The notes below the pieces were generated by a model. The model was not told the origin of the DNA, did no database searches, and saw only the letters and a list, made by a program, of their open reading frames with translations. Source: Paenibacillus sp. An7 (GTDB lineage Bacteria; Bacillota; Bacilli; Paenibacillales; Paenibacillaceae). From it: a DNA stretch of 64,000 nt. A program made the position numbers and the translations under genes. Shown piece after piece: positions 50,239 to 59,566 of the stretch. Position 1 is the stretch's first letter. Each line of letters begins with the position of its first letter. The stretch covers positions 186,001-250,000 of the forward strand of contig NZ_WTWX01000004.1 in the NCBI RefSeq assembly GCF_009870785.1, read 5' to 3'.

Positions 50239-51210
50239 ATGTCAGCAGTCAAAAAAATAGCAGTGTTAACTAGTGGGGGAGACTCTCAAGGTATGAACGC
50301 GGCTGTTCGTGCCGTGGTACGTAGTGCACTTTTCTATGGGCTTGAAGTATTTGGGATTCAACGTGGGTATCAAGGTCTTCTGAATAACGATATACGTCAA
50401 ATGGATCTTCGCAGTGTTGGAGATATTATTCAGCGCGGAGGAACCGTGCTTCAATCTGCACGTTGTAAAGAATTCATGACCCCAGAAGGTCAACAAAAAG
50501 GTGCGGACATTTTAAGAGAGCACGGAATCGATGGTCTTGTCGTTATTGGTGGGGATGGATCTTATCACGGGGCTAACAAACTAAGTAAACTCGGAATTAA
50601 TACGATGGCTCTCCCTGGTACGATCGACAATGATATCTCTTATACGGATTACACGATTGGTTTTGACACAGCAACAAGTATTGTTGTGGATGCCATTAAC
50701 AAACTTCGTGACACGATGTCTTCTCATGAACGTTCTTCTATCGTAGAGGTTATGGGTCGCCACTGTGGTGATATCGCACTTCATGCAGGATTAGCATCTG
50801 GTGCTGAGACTATTCTTGTTCCAGAAGTTCCATTTGATATGGACGAAGTGGCAAATCGAATGAGATCAAACTTTGAACACGGAAAACGTCATAGTATCAT
50901 TGTTGTGGCAGAAGGTGTCGGCAAGGGAGAAGACGTGGCTAAAGAAATTATGGAGCGCTGCCCAGCTTATGAGCCGCGAGTAACCGTCCTGGGTCACATT
51001 CAGCGTGGTGGTACGCCAACTCCGTTCGATCGTAACTTAGCCAGCCGTCTAGGTGATTTTGCTGTTCGTAAACTGATTGAAGGTGAATCCGATAAAGCTT
51101 GTGGAATTATTAATAATCAGTTGACTCTTACAGACATTGACCTTGTAGTTAATACGAAAAAATCAATTAATATGGAATTGTATGATCTTGCACTTCGCCT
51201 TTCACAATAA
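50239..51210 (+). CDS. pfkA: ATP-dependent 6-phosphofructokinase
   Basis: 323 residues, the usual bacterial PfkA length. LTSGGDSQGMNAAVRAVVR near 9-27 is the ATP-binding loop (Gln replaces the common Pro), GGDGSYHGA near 100 binds magnesium-ATP, PGTIDNDI near 122 holds the catalytic Asp and MGRHCGDIA near 167 the fructose-6-phosphate site. It makes fructose-1,6-bisphosphate in glycolysis. The normal partner pyk is absent; it follows ytpB instead. That may be a second Pfk copy or a rearranged locus. AGAGGAGG precedes ATG. Confidence 0.95.
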   Translation: MSAVKKIAVLTSGGDSQGMNAAVRAVVRSALFYGLEVFGIQRGYQGLLNNDIRQMDLRSVGDIIQRGGTVLQSARCKEFMTPEGQQKGADILREHGIDGLVVIGGDGSYHGANKLSKLGINTMALPGTIDNDISYTDYTIGFDTATSIVVDAINKLRDTMSSHERSSIVEVMGRHCGDIALHAGLASGAETILVPEVPFDMDEVANRMRSNFEHGKRHSIIVVAEGVGKGEDVAKEIMERCPAYEPRVTVLGHIQRGGTPTPFDRNLASRLGDFAVRKLIEGESDKACGIINNQLTLTDIDLVVNTKKSINMELYDLALRLSQ

Positions 51211-51242
51211 CCTATATAAATTAATTAAAATATAAATTAACC

Positions 51243-51291
51243 AAAAAGCTGCTCTGTGAATACCGTTTAGGTACACTGAGCAGCTTTTTTT
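51243..51291. terminator. Bidirectional intrinsic terminator
   Basis: AAAAAGCTGCTC / GAGCAGCTTTTTTTT with inner ACCGTTTAGGT. A and T runs on both sides serve pfkA and the convergent MATE gene. Confidence 0.85.
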
Positions 51292-52652
51292 TACTTGCTT
51301 GTTAATATTTGATTGTATTTTCGTTGTATTCTTACAAGACGCCACAGCAAAGCGAGTGCGCCGAAGCCAAGACCGACAATTAATCCGATCCAATAGCCAT
51401 AAGGTCCAAGCGTAGTGTAAGTAGCGGTTATAAACCCGACTGGCAGTCCAATTACCCAAAAAGCAATAAAAGTGATGATAAAAGCAGGGGAAACATCCTT
51501 GTATCCTCGTAATGAACCTTGTACGGGTGTGGCTACTGCATCTGAAATTTGGAAGAAAATAGCATATACTAAAAAATGCTGAATCAGATTAATGACCATA
51601 GGGTCGGCAGAGTATATACCAGCAACCTGCTTACCAAAGACAATAAGCACCACAGCAGTGAGTAATGATAACGTTACAGCACTGCCGATTCCAATGATGC
51701 TGTATTTCTTGGCATCCTGTAATCGTCTTGCTCCAACTTCAAAACCGACCAGAATCGTGAGTGCCATACTGATACTAAGAGGAATCATGTATAAGGTAGA
51801 TGCAAAGTTTAGGGCAGCTTGATGTGCTGCAATGGTTGCTGTATCAAATCTGCTCATAAGTAGGGTAACAGCTGAGAATACAGAGGTCTCAAAAAATATC
51901 GCAAATCCAATGGGTATACCTATTGTCAAAAGCTCTTTCCATTTACGAATAGAAAGACCATGCCACTTCCGGAAGATACCATACTCGGCAAAAGGGTGTA
52001 TACGATGCACGACAACGATCGATATGAAGAATATAATCCAGTAAGTACATGCGGAAGCAACACCTGCTCCAACCCCGCCTAGACGAGGGAAGCCAAGTTG
52101 ACCAAATATCAGTAGATAATTTAGCAAGATATTGATTGGCAAGGAAATGAGCGTTATGATCATCGTTATTCTTGTTTGGCCAAGAGAATCCATAAAGTTA
52201 CGAAGTACGGTATATCCGAAGAGCGGGATAACCCCGAATGAAATGGCGCATAGAAAATAATAAGCAACCGATTGAACCCGATCTTCAAGGCTCATAAATT
52301 CCAAAACAGGGCCAATGACGACACTTCCCACAAGAAGAATAAGAATCGCGATGGTAACAGCAAAATAAAGTGCCTGTATCACATTGAAACGCACCTCACT
52401 CTTGCGACCGCTGCCAATCAACTGAGATACAATCGGTGTAATTCCCATAAGAATACCGCTGAGCCCAGTTTGGATGGGCACCCAGAGACTAGCTCCAATC
52501 GCTACACCTGCTAAATCTTGCGGGCTGTAGTGGCCTGACATATTGGTGTCAAAAAAAGTGATTGCCGATAACGAAATCTGCGTAATCAGGATGGGGAGCA
52601 AAATGATAAGAAATTGCTTCCATTTTTGTGAAGTTGTAAATGTCTGATTCAT
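51291..52652 (-). CDS. MATE-family multidrug efflux protein
   Basis: 453 residues with about twelve membrane helices in two related halves. Landmarks are FFDTNMSGHYSPQDLAGVAIG (29-49, two blocks) in the first half and SLRGYKDVSPAFI in the second, typical of MATE Na+/H+-driven exporters of the NorM/DinF superfamily. It exports cationic or hydrophobic compounds. The last codon overlaps the terminator region. Monocistronic. Confidence 0.9.
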   Translation of the reverse strand: MNQTFTTSQKWKQFLIILLPILITQISLSAITFFDTNMSGHYSPQDLAGVAIGASLWVPIQTGLSGILMGITPIVSQLIGSGRKSEVRFNVIQALYFAVTIAILILLVGSVVIGPVLEFMSLEDRVQSVAYYFLCAISFGVIPLFGYTVLRNFMDSLGQTRITMIITLISLPINILLNYLLIFGQLGFPRLGGVGAGVASACTYWIIFFISIVVVHRIHPFAEYGIFRKWHGLSIRKWKELLTIGIPIGFAIFFETSVFSAVTLLMSRFDTATIAAHQAALNFASTLYMIPLSISMALTILVGFEVGARRLQDAKKYSIIGIGSAVTLSLLTAVVLIVFGKQVAGIYSADPMVINLIQHFLVYAIFFQISDAVATPVQGSLRGYKDVSPAFIITFIAFWVIGLPVGFITATYTTLGPYGYWIGLIVGLGFGALALLWRLVRIQRKYNQILTSK

Positions 52653-52752
52653 GTCTAATCTCCATTTAAATGTTTATATATGATTTGTGAATGCACACAA
52701 AGAAATATTTTAATAGAAGTGCCGGAGAATGAACAGAGTAATTTAATAAAAC

Positions 52753-52787
52753 AAAAAAACCGCTATGCCTAGAAACGGCGATAGCGG
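52753..52787 (-). terminator. Intrinsic terminator of the 64-codon gene
   Basis: CCGCTA / TAGCGG outer stem plus GCC/GGC; on the reverse strand it is followed by TTTTTTTG, just after the stop at 52800. Confidence 0.75.
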
Positions 52788-52799
52788 CGGCGTGCGGTT

Positions 52800-52994
52800 T
52801 TATTGTAAATACATATTGTCTTGCTGTTCACAAATACTGTACTGAATAATTTCCATAGCATCCTCTGGTTCCAAAATTCCGAATCCATCCCGAAGCACAA
52901 TTAACGAATTGAGTTCATGTTGCCTTAGAGTGGGGAGCATTTCTGGAAACCATTTTGAGACGATATCAGACAGTTTTACCCTTTCCATTTCCAC
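52800..52994 (-). CDS. Small hypothetical protein
   Basis: 64 residues from GTG at 52994 behind AAAGGGTGA. Predicted helical and acidic, with KLSDIVSKWFPEMLPTLR at the start and EPEDAMEIIQYSICE near the end; no membrane helix. No family that I recognise. The ribosome site and dedicated terminator support it as a real gene. Confidence 0.55.
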   Translation of the reverse strand: MEMERVKLSDIVSKWFPEMLPTLRQHELNSLIVLRDGFGILEPEDAMEIIQYSICEQQDNMYLQ

Positions 52995-53175
52995 AAATAA
53001 TCACCCTTTCCTCACTTAGAATCATTCAGCAAAGAATCATTCATTGCCTGGAAAAGCCGTGTGCTTGGTGAGATTACGGATAGACAAGATAAGCTCTTGA
53101 GAACATGGGTTGCAATAACACGTATGCATTCATAGTATACCACAAGGACCTTAAATATTACACTTGACAAACACC

Positions 53176-53997
53176 CTAATTCTTCCTAAAAGAACCCATA
53201 ATCCCTACAGTTTCTACAATGTTAACAAACGCCTTGGGATCGGTATCCTTGATAATCTGTTTAATTTCATCGAGTTCATATTTCGTCGTTACCGTCATCA
53301 GCATATCTTTTTCATGATCAGTGAAGGCACCTTGTGTTTTGATTTTGGTGACTCCTCGCTGCCTTGGCAACAATTTTTTTAGCATGATCTCTGTCTCATT
53401 GGTAACGATAAATAAAGTCACTTTCACATGCCCGATATGAATAAGGTCTATAATTTTGCCTGTAATGTAAATGGATAGTACAGAGATTAAGGCTATATTC
53501 CAGTCATCATTCAAATATCCGGCAAGCATAATGATAATCCCGTTCATACACGCCATAATCGTTCCGATTGGAAAATCTCGATACCGGGTGATAATGGAAG
53601 CAACGATATCCAGTCCTCCAGATGATCCTCCTGCCCGGTATGCAAGGCCAGTTCCTACCCCAATCAGTACCCCGCCAAATACAGAAGAGAGGAGGGGGTC
53701 TACTGCAACGGCAGTTACAGGTACTAAATTTAGCATCCACGTTGTCGCTATAACATTCACAATGCTAAAAGTGATAAACCTTCTACCGAGCATGAACCAA
53801 CCGGCAACAAGGAGTGGAATGTTAAAAGCAAAGTACATGAAATTAAAATTTAGACTGGTGAAATATCCGATCAGCATGGATACACCAGAAATACCCCCAC
53901 TTAGAAGCTCATGAGGGATTAGAAAAAGATTGAAGCCTGCTGCAATAATGGCACCGCCTATAAAAACAAGAGCGGATTTTGTAAGTAATTTAAACAC
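53176..53997 (-). CDS. YitT-family membrane protein (DUF161/DUF2179)
   Basis: 273 residues: five membrane helices in the first 165 residues (GGAIIAAGFNLFLIPHELLSGG, split in the loop; GVGTGLAYRAGGSSGGLDIVA near 112-132) and a soluble DUF2179 domain (about 190-273). The order is that of the YitT family, widespread in Firmicutes in many copies. Transport substrate unknown. Monocistronic. Confidence 0.9.
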   Translation of the reverse strand: MFKLLTKSALVFIGGAIIAAGFNLFLIPHELLSGGISGVSMLIGYFTSLNFNFMYFAFNIPLLVAGWFMLGRRFITFSIVNVIATTWMLNLVPVTAVAVDPLLSSVFGGVLIGVGTGLAYRAGGSSGGLDIVASIITRYRDFPIGTIMACMNGIIIMLAGYLNDDWNIALISVLSIYITGKIIDLIHIGHVKVTLFIVTNETEIMLKKLLPRQRGVTKIKTQGAFTDHEKDMLMTVTTKYELDEIKQIIKDTDPKAFVNIVETVGIMGSFRKN

Positions 53998-54320
53998 TTT
54001 CTCACCTCAACAATAATTCATATTATAATGCTAGCTGGTAATTGTAAATCGTTTTGTGATATAATATTGTTTAGATGTTCTTGAGTAGGTCGCTTTTTTC
54101 GGAAAAAGCATGTTTTGTTTTCAGCAAGTTTCAATTAAAACATCATATGTAGTTTAGTCAATAATAGAGAGAAAGTATTCTCTGAATTATTGAAAAAGGT
54201 GAAATCGTGCAGAAAACTTCGCATGATCCAACAGCCAATAAATGTAACGCTACTTAAGAATACAGATAAACGAAGTGGATTTGTCCACATGTCCACCATA
54301 TAAAAGGAGTTTGAAAAAAT
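53998..54320 (+). promoter_or_regulatory. Long leader region of the DEAD-box helicase gene
   Basis: 323 bp with no coding sequence. A TATAAT at 54060-54065 lacks a well-spaced -35 box. A 7-bp hairpin GCTTTTT-TCGG-AAAAAGC lies at 54092-54109. If transcription starts near 54070 the leader is about 250 nt, in line with cold-regulated RNA helicase leaders. No riboswitch recognised. Confidence 0.45.
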
Positions 54321-55922
54321 TTGACAACTTTCTCAGAATTTAATTTGGAACCTAAGGTTCTACAAGCTATTACAGAACTAGGATTCGAAGAAGCGACACC
54401 CATTCAATCTAAATCGATCCCATTAGCACTTGGCGGAAGAGATTTGATTGGACAAGCACAAACAGGTACAGGTAAAACTGCTGCATTTGGTATTCCACTC
54501 ATCAGCAAAATCGAAAAAACTGACGAAAAAATTCGTGCACTGATTATGGCTCCTACACGTGAACTTGCCATTCAGGTAGCAGAAGAAATCGAGAAACTTT
54601 CTCGTTTCAAAGGAATCCGCACTCTTCCAATCTACGGCGGTCAAGATATTGTTCGCCAAATTCGCGCTTTGAAAAAGAAACCACAAGTGATTATCGGTAC
54701 ACCAGGTCGTTTGCTTGACCACATCAACCGTAAAACAATCAAACTTGAAGATGTACAAACTGTTGTCCTTGACGAAGCAGATGAAATGCTCGATATGGGT
54801 TTCATGGAAGATATTCAATCGATCCTGAAACAAGTTCCGAAGGAGCGTCAAACGATGTTGTTCTCGGCTACAATGCCTACTAACATCCAAAAGCTCGCAC
54901 AACAATTCTTGAATAACCCAGAGCACGTATCTGTTATTCCTAAACAAGTAAGCGCACCGCTTATTGAGCAATCTTATATCGAAGTACCTGAACGTCAAAA
55001 ATTTGACGCATTGAGCCGTTTGCTTGACATGGAATCTCCTGAGCTTGCTATCGTATTCGGCCGTACGAAACGCCGTGTAGATGAGCTTGCAGAAGCCTTG
55101 CAAAAACGTGGATACTCTGCAGATGGTCTTCATGGTGACCTTTCTCAAAATCAACGTGATGCTGTAATGCGTAAATTCCGTGATGGAAGCATTGATGTAC
55201 TCGTAGCTACAGACGTAGCAGCTCGGGGACTTGACGTTTCTGGTGTAACGCATGTAATTAACTTTGACCTTCCGCAAGATCCTGAGAGCTATGTTCACCG
55301 TATTGGTCGTACAGGCCGTGCAGGTAAAGAAGGTGCAGCTTACTCTTTCGTGACTCCGCGTGAGATTGATCATCTGCACTTCATCGAGCGTGTAACTCGT
55401 CACCGTATTCCGCGTAAACCGCTTCCTACACTTGCAGAAGCAATTGAAGGTAAACAACGCGTAACAGCAGAGCGTCTTCTTGATATTGTACAAGATGGCG
55501 AACTGAACGAGTACAAAGGAATTGCGATTCAAATGCTCGAGCAGTACGACTCTGTACAACTCTTGTCTGCAGCTCTTAAACTCCTTACAGGAGACAAGAA
55601 AGATGCAGCAGTTGAACTTACACCTGAGGATCCGATTCGTGCTAAACGTCGTAAACCAGATGTTCGTTCTAGTGGACGTAAGCCTTCTGGCAGCTACGGT
55701 GGTAATCGTAGTGGTGGATACAACCGCAGTGGTAGCGGTAGTGGAAGCAGCAGCAACCGAGGCGGATACAGCAGTGGTGGACGTAAAGAAGGCGGATATA
55801 ATCGTGACCGCGATCGCGATCGCAGTAAACCGCGTTCATACAGCAACAATAACAGCACTACTGGTAGCAGCAACAATAGCGGTGAGCGTAGACCTCGTCG
55901 TGAAGATTCTTCATTTGAATAA
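54321..55922 (+). CDS. cshA: DEAD-box RNA helicase (CshA-like)
   Basis: 533 residues from TTG at 54321 (AAGGAG 11 nt upstream). Q-motif [10 protein letters not shown] at 21-30, Walker A AQTGTGKT at 46-53, DEAD at 151-154, SAT near 183, and in the second RecA domain [12 protein letters not shown] and [12 protein letters not shown] long low-complexity Gly/Ser/Arg/Asn tail (about 440-533) with many RGG-like and GGYNR units follows, as in CshA/DeaD proteins of Bacilli. It unwinds RNA in ribosome assembly and in the degradosome, especially in the cold. Confidence 0.95.
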   Translation: MTTFSEFNLEPKVLQAITELGFEEATPIQSKSIPLALGGRDLIGQAQTGTGKTAAFGIPLISKIEKTDEKIRALIMAPTRELAIQVAEEIEKLSRFKGIRTLPIYGGQDIVRQIRALKKKPQVIIGTPGRLLDHINRKTIKLEDVQTVVLDEADEMLDMGFMEDIQSILKQVPKERQTMLFSATMPTNIQKLAQQFLNNPEHVSVIPKQVSAPLIEQSYIEVPERQKFDALSRLLDMESPELAIVFGRTKRRVDELAEALQKRGYSADGLHGDLSQNQRDAVMRKFRDGSIDVLVATDVAARGLDVSGVTHVINFDLPQDPESYVHRIGRTGRAGKEGAAYSFVTPREIDHLHFIERVTRHRIPRKPLPTLAEAIEGKQRVTAERLLDIVQDGELNEYKGIAIQMLEQYDSVQLLSAALKLLTGDKKDAAVELTPEDPIRAKRRKPDVRSSGRKPSGSYGGNRSGGYNRSGSGSGSSSNRGGYSSGGRKEGGYNRDRDRDRSKPRSYSNNNSTTGSSNNSGERRPRREDSSFE

Positions 55923-55927
55923 GATAC

Positions 55928-55968
55928 AAAAAGAAGACGAAGCATATGATGCTTCGTCTTTTCTGTTA
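55928..55968. terminator. Bidirectional intrinsic terminator
   Basis: AAAAAGAAGACGAAGCAT / ATGCTTCGTCTTTTCTG perfect hairpin. It ends cshA and abuts the reverse-strand yjcZ peptide gene. Confidence 0.85.
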
Positions 55969-55969
55969 T

Positions 55970-56095
55970 TTAACAGAAAAAGGTTTTAGAAATAATGACA
56001 AGCAGGATGAATAGAACGAGAATCGTACCTGTGGAGAACCATTCAAAACCACCAGTACCACATCCACCAACAACAGGGCCATAGCCGTAAGACAT
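55970..56095 (-). CDS. YjcZ-family sporulation protein (41 aa)
   Basis: 41 residues from ATG at 56095, after the strong AGGGAGGTGAAAG. It is composed of a Gly/Tyr/Cys-rich start (MSYGYGPVVGGCGTGG) and a membrane helix (TGTILVLFILLVIIS) followed by KTFFC. This is the exact pattern of the TIGR01732 YjcZ family, tiny spore-associated membrane proteins of Bacilli. Its presence supports an endospore-former. Convergent with cshA. Confidence 0.85.
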   Translation of the reverse strand: MSYGYGPVVGGCGTGGFEWFSTGTILVLFILLVIISKTFFC

Positions 56096-56517
56096 CGCTT
56101 TCACCTCCCTACGATCAGAAGCTTGCTTTGCTCTGCTACTACACTTTATCCTATGGATGAATTAAGAAATATGACTAGATATATGCCTAAAGGTATAATA
56201 AATAGGCTTATACCTTTAAATTTCAGTAAAATATACATTTTTTTATAAATGGAAAGGCTCGTATTTGCCTGAGATGCTAGCTTTTCATTATAGTTATGCG
56301 GTATAGTTACTAGTAGAGATCACGAATAACTCTGGATTTTCTGGAGCGGTCAATTTACATTATGAATGGATATTCTTTGCTAACAGAGCTGCGTTTGCCT
56401 TGTATTCATACATAATATAAAGCACTACTCGGATTCGGGAATCCGCATCTAAGATGATACATGGGGTTGAATTTCGGAATAATTGAAATTTTTCCTGTGT
56501 GTAAGGAGGAGAAAAAT
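56096..56517. other. Intergenic region with an 11-bp inverted repeat
   Basis: Between the yjcZ peptide and the DUF624 gene. TAAAGGTATAA (56188-56198) and TTATACCTTTA (56208-56218) are perfect complements 9 bp apart, about 95 bp upstream of yjcZ. It could be an operator or a hairpin. On the reverse strand CATAGGATA near 56150 resembles a SigK -10 box. I see no coding sequence in this gap. Confidence 0.4.
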
Positions 56518-57294
56518 TTGGAGTTTAAGGGAGCAATGGGAGGCATTTATCGCCTTACGGAATGGATCACTAGATTTGCAGGGGCTAACCTGTTATGGGT
56601 ACTCTGTGCTTCACCATTCTTTTTCTTTACGATTGTGAAGATTCTCGTTTTGGGGCAAGGAATGACGAATGAATCGCTGCAAATGAACTGGGCCATCGCA
56701 GTCGTGGCACCGTTTACATTCTTTCCTGCGACAGCAGCCTTATTTGGTGTAGTTCGTAAATGGGTCATGGGGGATGCTGATGTCCCTGTATTCAAAACCT
56801 TTTTTGCCGGTTACAAAGATAACTTTAAGCAAAGTATGTTAGGTGGTATTTTCTATACTATTCTATTTGTTGTAATGTATTTGGATTATACCGTATACAT
56901 GACACAATTTAAGAATTTGCAGTTAATTGGTATTATTATGCTGATTCTATTACTATTACTTGGTGTTTCTATGTTTAACTTCTTTTCGATGGTGGTCCAT
57001 TATCACATGTCGATTGGACTCATCATTAAGAATGCTGTGCTCATTACGTTAATCCGTCCCTTCCGCGTATTCTCAACTCTGCTTGGAGCGGGATTAGTAA
57101 CTTATATTGGTGCACAGTATCCAGCATTGTTCTTTTTCTTTATTGGCAGCATCATTGCATGGTTTGCTTTCTTTAATTTCTACGCTACTTTCACCAAAAT
57201 GCAGGAACAAATAGAGAAAATGCAAGCAGATCAGGCAGATGAAGAGGGAACTCTTGAAGAACCATCCTCTGAGTCCCGCACAGAATTGAAATAA
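56518..57294 (+). CDS. DUF624 membrane protein (YesL-like)
   Basis: 258 residues from TTG at 56518, 8 nt after AAGGAGG (the frame is open to 56461). About five to six membrane helices and the DUF624 layout: GGIYRLTEWITRFAGANLLWVLC at the start and FFSMVVHYHMS in the middle, with an acidic soluble tail. YesL lies in the rhamnogalacturonan operon of B. subtilis, and relatives often accompany sugar ABC transporters; here it is alone. Role unknown. Confidence 0.85.
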   Translation: MEFKGAMGGIYRLTEWITRFAGANLLWVLCASPFFFFTIVKILVLGQGMTNESLQMNWAIAVVAPFTFFPATAALFGVVRKWVMGDADVPVFKTFFAGYKDNFKQSMLGGIFYTILFVVMYLDYTVYMTQFKNLQLIGIIMLILLLLLGVSMFNFFSMVVHYHMSIGLIIKNAVLITLIRPFRVFSTLLGAGLVTYIGAQYPALFFFFIGSIIAWFAFFNFYATFTKMQEQIEKMQADQADEEGTLEEPSSESRTELK

Positions 57295-57330
57295 GAAGAG
57301 TCGTGATGATTAGCATATTCTGTTTTCTTA

Positions 57331-57359
57331 TTTACATTTACATGGAATAGCGCTATAAT
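57331..57359 (+). promoter_or_regulatory. Promoter of 6S RNA
   Basis: TTTACA and TATAAT with a 17-bp spacer, ending about 9 nt before the RNA. Confidence 0.75.
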
Positions 57360-57367
57360 TGTTTCTA

Positions 57368-57570
57368 CATCCTGCGGTGTTCGTATCGGTTATTCGTTGT
57401 TTTTGAACCAATGACTATGTCTCGGGAGATCAAACGAGGTGCGGCTGAAACGCCCTGTCTATATGACATGGGGACTTCATAACCAGCTCTGAGATCACCC
57501 ACCTGCTATCGCAGGTTCAGAAGACAATATAATCGGACGGCATTTGCGGGAATCCTTTTCAGGATTTAAG
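57368..57570 (+). ncRNA. ssrS: 6S RNA
   Basis: The 5' end CCTGCGGTGTTCG and the 3' segment GACGGCATTTGCGGGAATCC correspond to the conserved ends CUGAGAUGUUCG and GGCGGCAUCUCGGAGAUUCC of 6S RNA. TCCTG at the start and CAGGA near 57558 close the molecule. The roughly 190-nt length, long imperfect rod shape and good SigA promoter agree. 6S RNA mimics an open promoter and sequesters the housekeeping RNA polymerase in stationary phase. Exact ends are approximate. A terminator hairpin follows. Confidence 0.85.
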
Positions 57571-57616
57571 AAACATCTCCACGTACTCTGTAAGGGTGCT
57601 TTGAGATGTTTTTTTT
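57571..57616 (+). terminator. Intrinsic terminator after 6S RNA
   Basis: AAACATCTC / GAGATGTTT hairpin followed by TTTTT. Confidence 0.75.
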
Positions 57617-57788
57617 AGTTTTATTAGACATGGCGAATAGACAGCAGCTCATTAGTCTTCCCGTTCTAATTACGAATGGATTTTATTATAATTACATAGG
57701 TTGTTTCTGCTCACTTTTGTTCTGTAATAGAGAATGTTACACTAGATTACAGAAAAAAGGGACGGCTATATATAAAGGGGGAAGAGTC

Positions 57789-58184
57789 TTGTCACTCAAA
57801 AGAACACTTGTCGGTATTATCCGCAGTATGGAAGGAACAAGCGATCGAGCTAAGGATCCCAAAATGAAAACACGTTACTATAACTTGTCTAGAGACAAAG
57901 CATGGGATGAAATTTCCTCTCTAATGAAGAAGATTCCTGGCTACAAAGTACTTCACGAGGTACCTTCTGTTGGTGAAATTACGATGGAGAAACGCACTAC
58001 ATTTGGCCGTACATTAGATATTACGGTGACTTTAATTCAAGTGACACCTGTCCGTACGGCGGTTGATATTTATTCTGCTTCAAAAGGTTCATTAGGTGAT
58101 CTTGGAGCGAACTATCGGATTATACTTCAACTTTTTGATATTATTGATAAGAAGCTCTCCAGGTATAAAGTGACCGGAGAATAA
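57789..58184 (+). CDS. DUF1499 protein
   Basis: 131 residues from TTG at 57789, after GGGGGAAGAG (the open frame further upstream lies in the 6S terminator and is not credible). It has DKAWDEISSLMKKIPGYKVLHEV, EITMEKRTTFGRTLDITV and VDIYSASKGSLGDLGANYRII, the DUF1499 pattern, a small soluble lipid- or surface-related domain of unknown function. Confidence 0.78.
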   Translation: MSLKRTLVGIIRSMEGTSDRAKDPKMKTRYYNLSRDKAWDEISSLMKKIPGYKVLHEVPSVGEITMEKRTTFGRTLDITVTLIQVTPVRTAVDIYSASKGSLGDLGANYRIILQLFDIIDKKLSRYKVTGE

Positions 58185-58187
58185 AAT

Positions 58188-58227
58188 AAAAAGCGAGCAA
58201 GGACAAGTCCTCGTTCGCTTTTTTTGT
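58188..58227. terminator. Bidirectional intrinsic terminator
   Basis: AAAAAGCGAGCAAGGAC / GTCCTCGTTCGCTTTTTTT hairpin between convergent genes. Confidence 0.85.
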
Positions 58228-58237
58228 GTGACAGGTA

Positions 58238-58756
58238 TTACAAAAGTTCTTTTACTGCTTGAATTGCTGCTTCAAAGTTAGGCGGCTCTGTCATTTCTGC
58301 CAGATACTCTACATATGTAATTTTGTCGTTTGCATCAATTACAAAAATAGAACGCATATCAAGTGCGAATTCTTTAATGAGAACACCATATGCTTGGCCA
58401 AAGGAGTTCGTTTTGTAATCCGAAAGGGTTACCACTTTATCTACGCCTGCTGCACCGCACCAACGAGCTTGAGCAAAAGGTAGATCTGCGCTTACTGTTA
58501 AGATAACTACATTCTCTCCAAGAGAAGCAGCCTCTTCATTGAAACGGCGAGTTTGTGCATCGCACACACCCGTATCAAGGGAAGGAACGACGCTAATCAG
58601 TTTGACTTTGCCAGCATAGTCCGAAAGATTTACTTCAGTAAGCAAGTCTTTGTTTAGTGTAAAGTTGGGAGCTTGATCTCCCGCTTTCAGTTCAGGTCCG
58701 ATCAGTGTAAGGGGACTACCTTTAAATGTGGCTACGCCACTACGTTCTTGGGACAT
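58238..58756 (-). CDS. tpx: Thiol peroxidase (Tpx)
   Basis: 172 residues. The peroxidatic Cys65 lies in PSLDTGVCDAQTRRF and the resolving Cys100 in FAQARWCGA, the spacing and motifs of the atypical 2-Cys peroxiredoxin Tpx. It reduces hydrogen peroxide and organic peroxides with thioredoxin in the cytoplasm. AGGAGGTACAC precedes ATG. It diverges from the rhomboid gene across about 100 bp. Confidence 0.97.
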   Translation of the reverse strand: MSQERSGVATFKGSPLTLIGPELKAGDQAPNFTLNKDLLTEVNLSDYAGKVKLISVVPSLDTGVCDAQTRRFNEEAASLGENVVILTVSADLPFAQARWCGAAGVDKVVTLSDYKTNSFGQAYGVLIKEFALDMRSIFVIDANDKITYVEYLAEMTEPPNFEAAIQAVKELL

Positions 58757-58857
58757 CTATGTGTACCTCCTTAAAATTGGTTATCTTCATACTTATCTAT
58801 TATAATCGTATTAGCAAGTTTATGTCCAATGCAGGGCATTTAAGAAAGGGTGTAGTT

Positions 58858-59478
58858 ATGATTTTTTTACGTTATGAAAACTGGAAAGGGTACATAAAGT
58901 ACTATCCGGTAACTACGTTACTGCTTGCAGCTAACGTCATTATGTTTATGGTATTAGTCTTTAATGGCGGATCGGAGAATCCATATACCTTATTAAAGTT
59001 TGGAGCATTAGCTAATATCCCTCCATTGAATGAGGAAGTATGGCGCTTGTTCGCTTCTATGTTCCTTCATTCTGGATTTAGTCATTTGTTCTTTAATTGT
59101 TTTGCCTTACTGGTATTTGCACCGCCGCTGGAAAGATTACTCGGTTGGTGGAAATATGCTTTTTTATACGTAGCAAGTGGTTTTATTGGTAATTTGATCA
59201 CACAGGGTTATTATAATAACCTGTCGTCACCCACGTATGCGGTGGGAGCATCAGGTGCAATCTATGGTGTCTATGGTGCATTTTTATATATAGCTATTTT
59301 CCAGCGCAACAAGATGGATGAAGCCTCAAGGAAAGTGATGTATACCATTTTAGGATTCGGTATTATTTTTTCTTTGGGTGTAGCGAATATTAATTTAGTT
59401 GCTCATTTTGGCGGGCTGATTGCTGGCTTTTTCATATACGGGTTACTAATTAGATTATTTAAACAGAAGCATCGTTGA
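58858..59478 (+). CDS. Rhomboid-family intramembrane serine protease
   Basis: 206 residues from ATG at 58858 (AAAGGGTG; the longer frame to 58726 overlaps tpx and has no ribosome site). Six membrane helices. The catalytic Ser132 lies in GASGAIYG and His183 in VAHFGG; Asn80 of the HLFFN loop stabilises the oxyanion. It cleaves membrane-anchored substrates within the bilayer; targets are unknown. Confidence 0.93.
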   Translation: MIFLRYENWKGYIKYYPVTTLLLAANVIMFMVLVFNGGSENPYTLLKFGALANIPPLNEEVWRLFASMFLHSGFSHLFFNCFALLVFAPPLERLLGWWKYAFLYVASGFIGNLITQGYYNNLSSPTYAVGASGAIYGVYGAFLYIAIFQRNKMDEASRKVMYTILGFGIIFSLGVANINLVAHFGGLIAGFFIYGLLIRLFKQKHR

Positions 59479-59566
59479 TTCATTCGTGCTTGCATGATAC
59501 AGTAGAGTCAAGAAGAGCATCCTTGGTATACTTGGATGGTTTTAGTAGATTGGAGCGATTAAACGA

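Noticed and set aside
54423..55559. 378-codon open frame antisense to the DEAD-box helicase gene
   Set aside because: It mirrors the helicase coding strand; open antisense frames arise from the codon bias of such highly expressed genes. It has no ribosome site and reads as Cys/Phe/Arg-rich nonsense.
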